A stretch of 6,132 bases of DNA from an uncultured Taibaiella sp. GTDB lineage: Bacteria; Bacteroidota; Bacteroidia; Chitinophagales; Chitinophagaceae. The notes beneath the pieces were generated by a model that searched no databases, had not been told where the DNA came from, and was given only the letters and a program-made list of their open reading frames with translations. The stretch is taken from assembly GCA_946886975.1 (NCBI GenBank), contig CAMPJV010000164.1, positions 1 to 6,132 of the forward strand, given 5' to 3'. The translations under genes and the position numbers were made by a program. This document shows positions 4,621-6,132 of the stretch, in pieces (position 1 is the stretch's first letter; each line of letters opens with the position of its first letter).

Positions 4621-6132
4621 GTGCAAATATGAATCTTAATGTCATCCCTGCTCTTGTAGTCGTGATCGGATAGGAGCTCGACACATAGGGAATGCTTTGC
4701 CTGCGGTCGTAGAAGAATCGTAGTGTCAGCTTATCGCTTACTATGTAGTCTATAGACGGGGAGATCGTTACTACTTTCTGGCCTCTCGTAGTAATATCAA
4801 CATTCTGTCCCAGGTAATTATTCGATGTCTTATCATCCCGAAGGCTGATATCCATTTTCATGTTCAGATCGTTCTTTAGCGTTCTTACACCCAATATTGC
4901 GAACGGCAATCTAAGACCGCGAATACGATAACCCAGGCCGAAAGCATAGTCGGTGCTCTTGGTTTCACTCACCTGGTAGTCTATAAGGCTGAGGCTCACC
5001 GTTCTTGACTTCCGGTACTCAAACCTGGCAGTCAGGTTATTTTTAAACGAGGCATCAAAACCTATCAGTGGATTCAACTGCTCTGTGATCGTAATATTTG
5101 GCACCTGGAAATAAGGTATATAGTTGCCCGAGTTGGAGTCAATAAATGACGGGAAGCCCACTCCAAACAGATCCTGATAGTATTGAGAGGTCACGAAGCT
5201 GTTCATGCCCATGGTACCCGTATAGGCATGGTTGATCACCAGATTGTTCATTCTTTGGCTTATGAAAGGAATTTTCGTGAGCCCATTATAAGTTACCCTC
5301 CAGTTTGGTAATGGGAAGTAAGCCTTAAACGGATTGCTCTTAATGTTATTGGCATCTCTGTAATCTACCAGCGGAATAGACTCCGCACTGCGGCCGCTAT
5401 ATGCCGCAATAAAAGCGGGCACCAGTACATCCTGCGAGAACTCTGTATATCCCTTCTGATATTCAGGGTCGTTAGGATCAGGAGTGCCCCTGGAGTAAGG
5501 GTTGCCTGCACCAAGCCTTCGGGAAATTACGGTTCTGTTATCCAGGAATTGCTGGAACGTGCCTATGCCTGGACCTGACTCCTTAAACATTGTTTTCAGC
5601 CCGATGTGGGTGATATTAAATGTTCCTGTTTCATAAGGATTCAGGTGTTCATACACCCTCGTACCAGTATCTTTAAATAACTCGCTGTGCGTTTTACCAA
5701 ATGTTCTGTTCCAGTTCACGTCCACTCTGAAATCAGGTATTGGTTCGACGGTAGTCTGTATTGTCAGATTCTGGGTGTACTGCTGCTGGAACTGGGAATT
5801 GAACAATGAATCCCTGCTGAGCTTTCCGTCTGCAGCCTTGGACTCCAGCCAGCTTCTGCCTGGCTGATAGCCAAATACAAAGGTTGTTCCCGGCTGTCCA
5901 TTATAATTATTGATCCCTATGTACCTGGTACTATCCAGGTAACCTGGTAACACGGTTCCGGATTGCTCAGAATAACTTACTGTCGTCCTTTTAATCATTG
6001 TCAGAAGTCGACCGGCGATCCTCTCTCCATCAGAGACCTGTGCCGGCATATTTCTACGTGCGTTCCTTCTGGCCTTTCTTTCTTTCTTCCTTTTCTCCTT
6101 TTCTGCTTTCTTCTTTGCTTCGTCCTGGTCCT
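4616..6132 (-). CDS. sprA: SprA/Sov, type IX secretion outer-membrane translocon, C-terminal part (5'-truncated)
   Basis: SprA (Sov in Porphyromonas) is the giant outer-membrane beta-barrel through which T9SS cargo crosses the outer membrane; full proteins are about 2300-2500 residues. About 505 C-terminal residues are present, and the frame is open to the right edge, so the Met at 6049 is internal. Recognisable family segments in order are GTVLPGYLDSTRYIG, a QNLTIQTTVEPIPDFRVDVN strand, the block ETGTFNITHIGLKTMF, NRTVISRRLG, QDVLVPAFIAAYSG, LPNWRVTYNGLTKIPF, EQLNPLIGFDASFKNNLTAR, FEYRKSRTVSLSL, and FGLGYRIRG. The protein ends in a typical barrel strand, LTLRFFYDRR to GMTLRFIFAQ. Identification rests on remembered SprA C-termini. 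A very basic, Lys/Glu/Arg-rich stretch lies at 6052-6130. A hairpin follows the stop. The upstream neighbour is outside the window. Confidence 0.93.
   Translation of the reverse strand, partial: DQDEAKKKAEKEKRKKERKARRNARRNMPAQVSDGERIAGRLLTMIKRTTVSYSEQSGTVLPGYLDSTRYIGINNYNGQPGTTFVFGYQPGRSWLESKAADGKLSRDSLFNSQFQQQYTQNLTIQTTVEPIPDFRVDVNWNRTFGKTHSELFKDTGTRVYEHLNPYETGTFNITHIGLKTMFKESGPGIGTFQQFLDNRTVISRRLGAGNPYSRGTPDPNDPEYQKGYTEFSQDVLVPAFIAAYSGRSAESIPLVDYRDANNIKSNPFKAYFPLPNWRVTYNGLTKIPFISQRMNNLVINHAYTGTMGMNSFVTSQYYQDLFGVGFPSFIDSNSGNYIPYFQVPNITITEQLNPLIGFDASFKNNLTARFEYRKSRTVSLSLIDYQVSETKSTDYAFGLGYRIRGLRLPFAILGVRTLKNDLNMKMDISLRDDKTSNNYLGQNVDITTRGQKVVTISPSIDYIVSDKLTLRFFYDRRQSIPYVSSSYPITTTRAGMTLRFIFAQ

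Noticed and set aside
1..6132. Mobile elements, CRISPR arrays, tRNA or rRNA genes, prophage or toxin-antitoxin genes
   Set aside because: I found no transposase-like protein, terminal repeats, regularly spaced repeats or RNA-gene signatures on either strand; coding regions of known families fill nearly all of the window.

Overview
The window suggests the Bacteroidota phylum, probably a Chitinophagaceae-like soil or freshwater bacterium (family placement is an inference). The main evidence is the C-terminal part of SprA/Sov, the giant outer-membrane translocon of the type IX secretion system, which occurs only in this phylum. A perfect Bacteroidota-type -7 promoter element (TAnnTTTG) and weak Shine-Dalgarno signals fit this.

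Layout from left to right. (1) The plus strand carries the 3' three quarters of fabF (beta-ketoacyl-ACP synthase II, cut by the left edge), followed one base later by rnc (RNase III, TTG start). This is the usual fatty-acid/rnc block, whose upstream acpP would lie outside the window. (2) The minus strand, read right to left, carries paaA, paaB, paaC and paaD. These are the oxygenase core and the maturation factor of the phenylacetyl-CoA 1,2-epoxidase. (3) Further right on the minus strand is the 3' part of sprA, cut by the right edge. rnc and paaD converge and overlap by 4 bases at their stop codons. sprA is separated from paaA by a 171-base interval that holds a strong terminator-like hairpin and a probable paa promoter.

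PaaA (diiron catalytic subunit), PaaC (structural partner) and PaaB (bridging subunit) form the oxygenase that converts phenylacetyl-CoA to its ring-1,2-epoxide, the committed step of aerobic hybrid phenylacetate degradation. PaaD is a DUF59/zinc-ribbon maturation factor. The electron-transfer reductase PaaE is not next to paaD, where it often is; rnc occupies that place, so PaaE must be encoded elsewhere. Phenylacetyl-CoA ligase and the downstream ring-opening genes are also absent from the window.

Nothing here is an obviously new system: every large coding region belongs to a recognised family. The points worth a second look are mostly regulatory and architectural: a terminator-like hairpin with a T5 tract between paaC and paaD, a stop-codon-overlapping hairpin after sprA, a promoter that fixes the paaA start, the rnc/paaD tail overlap, and an Asn in place of a conserved metal-binding Asp in RNase III.
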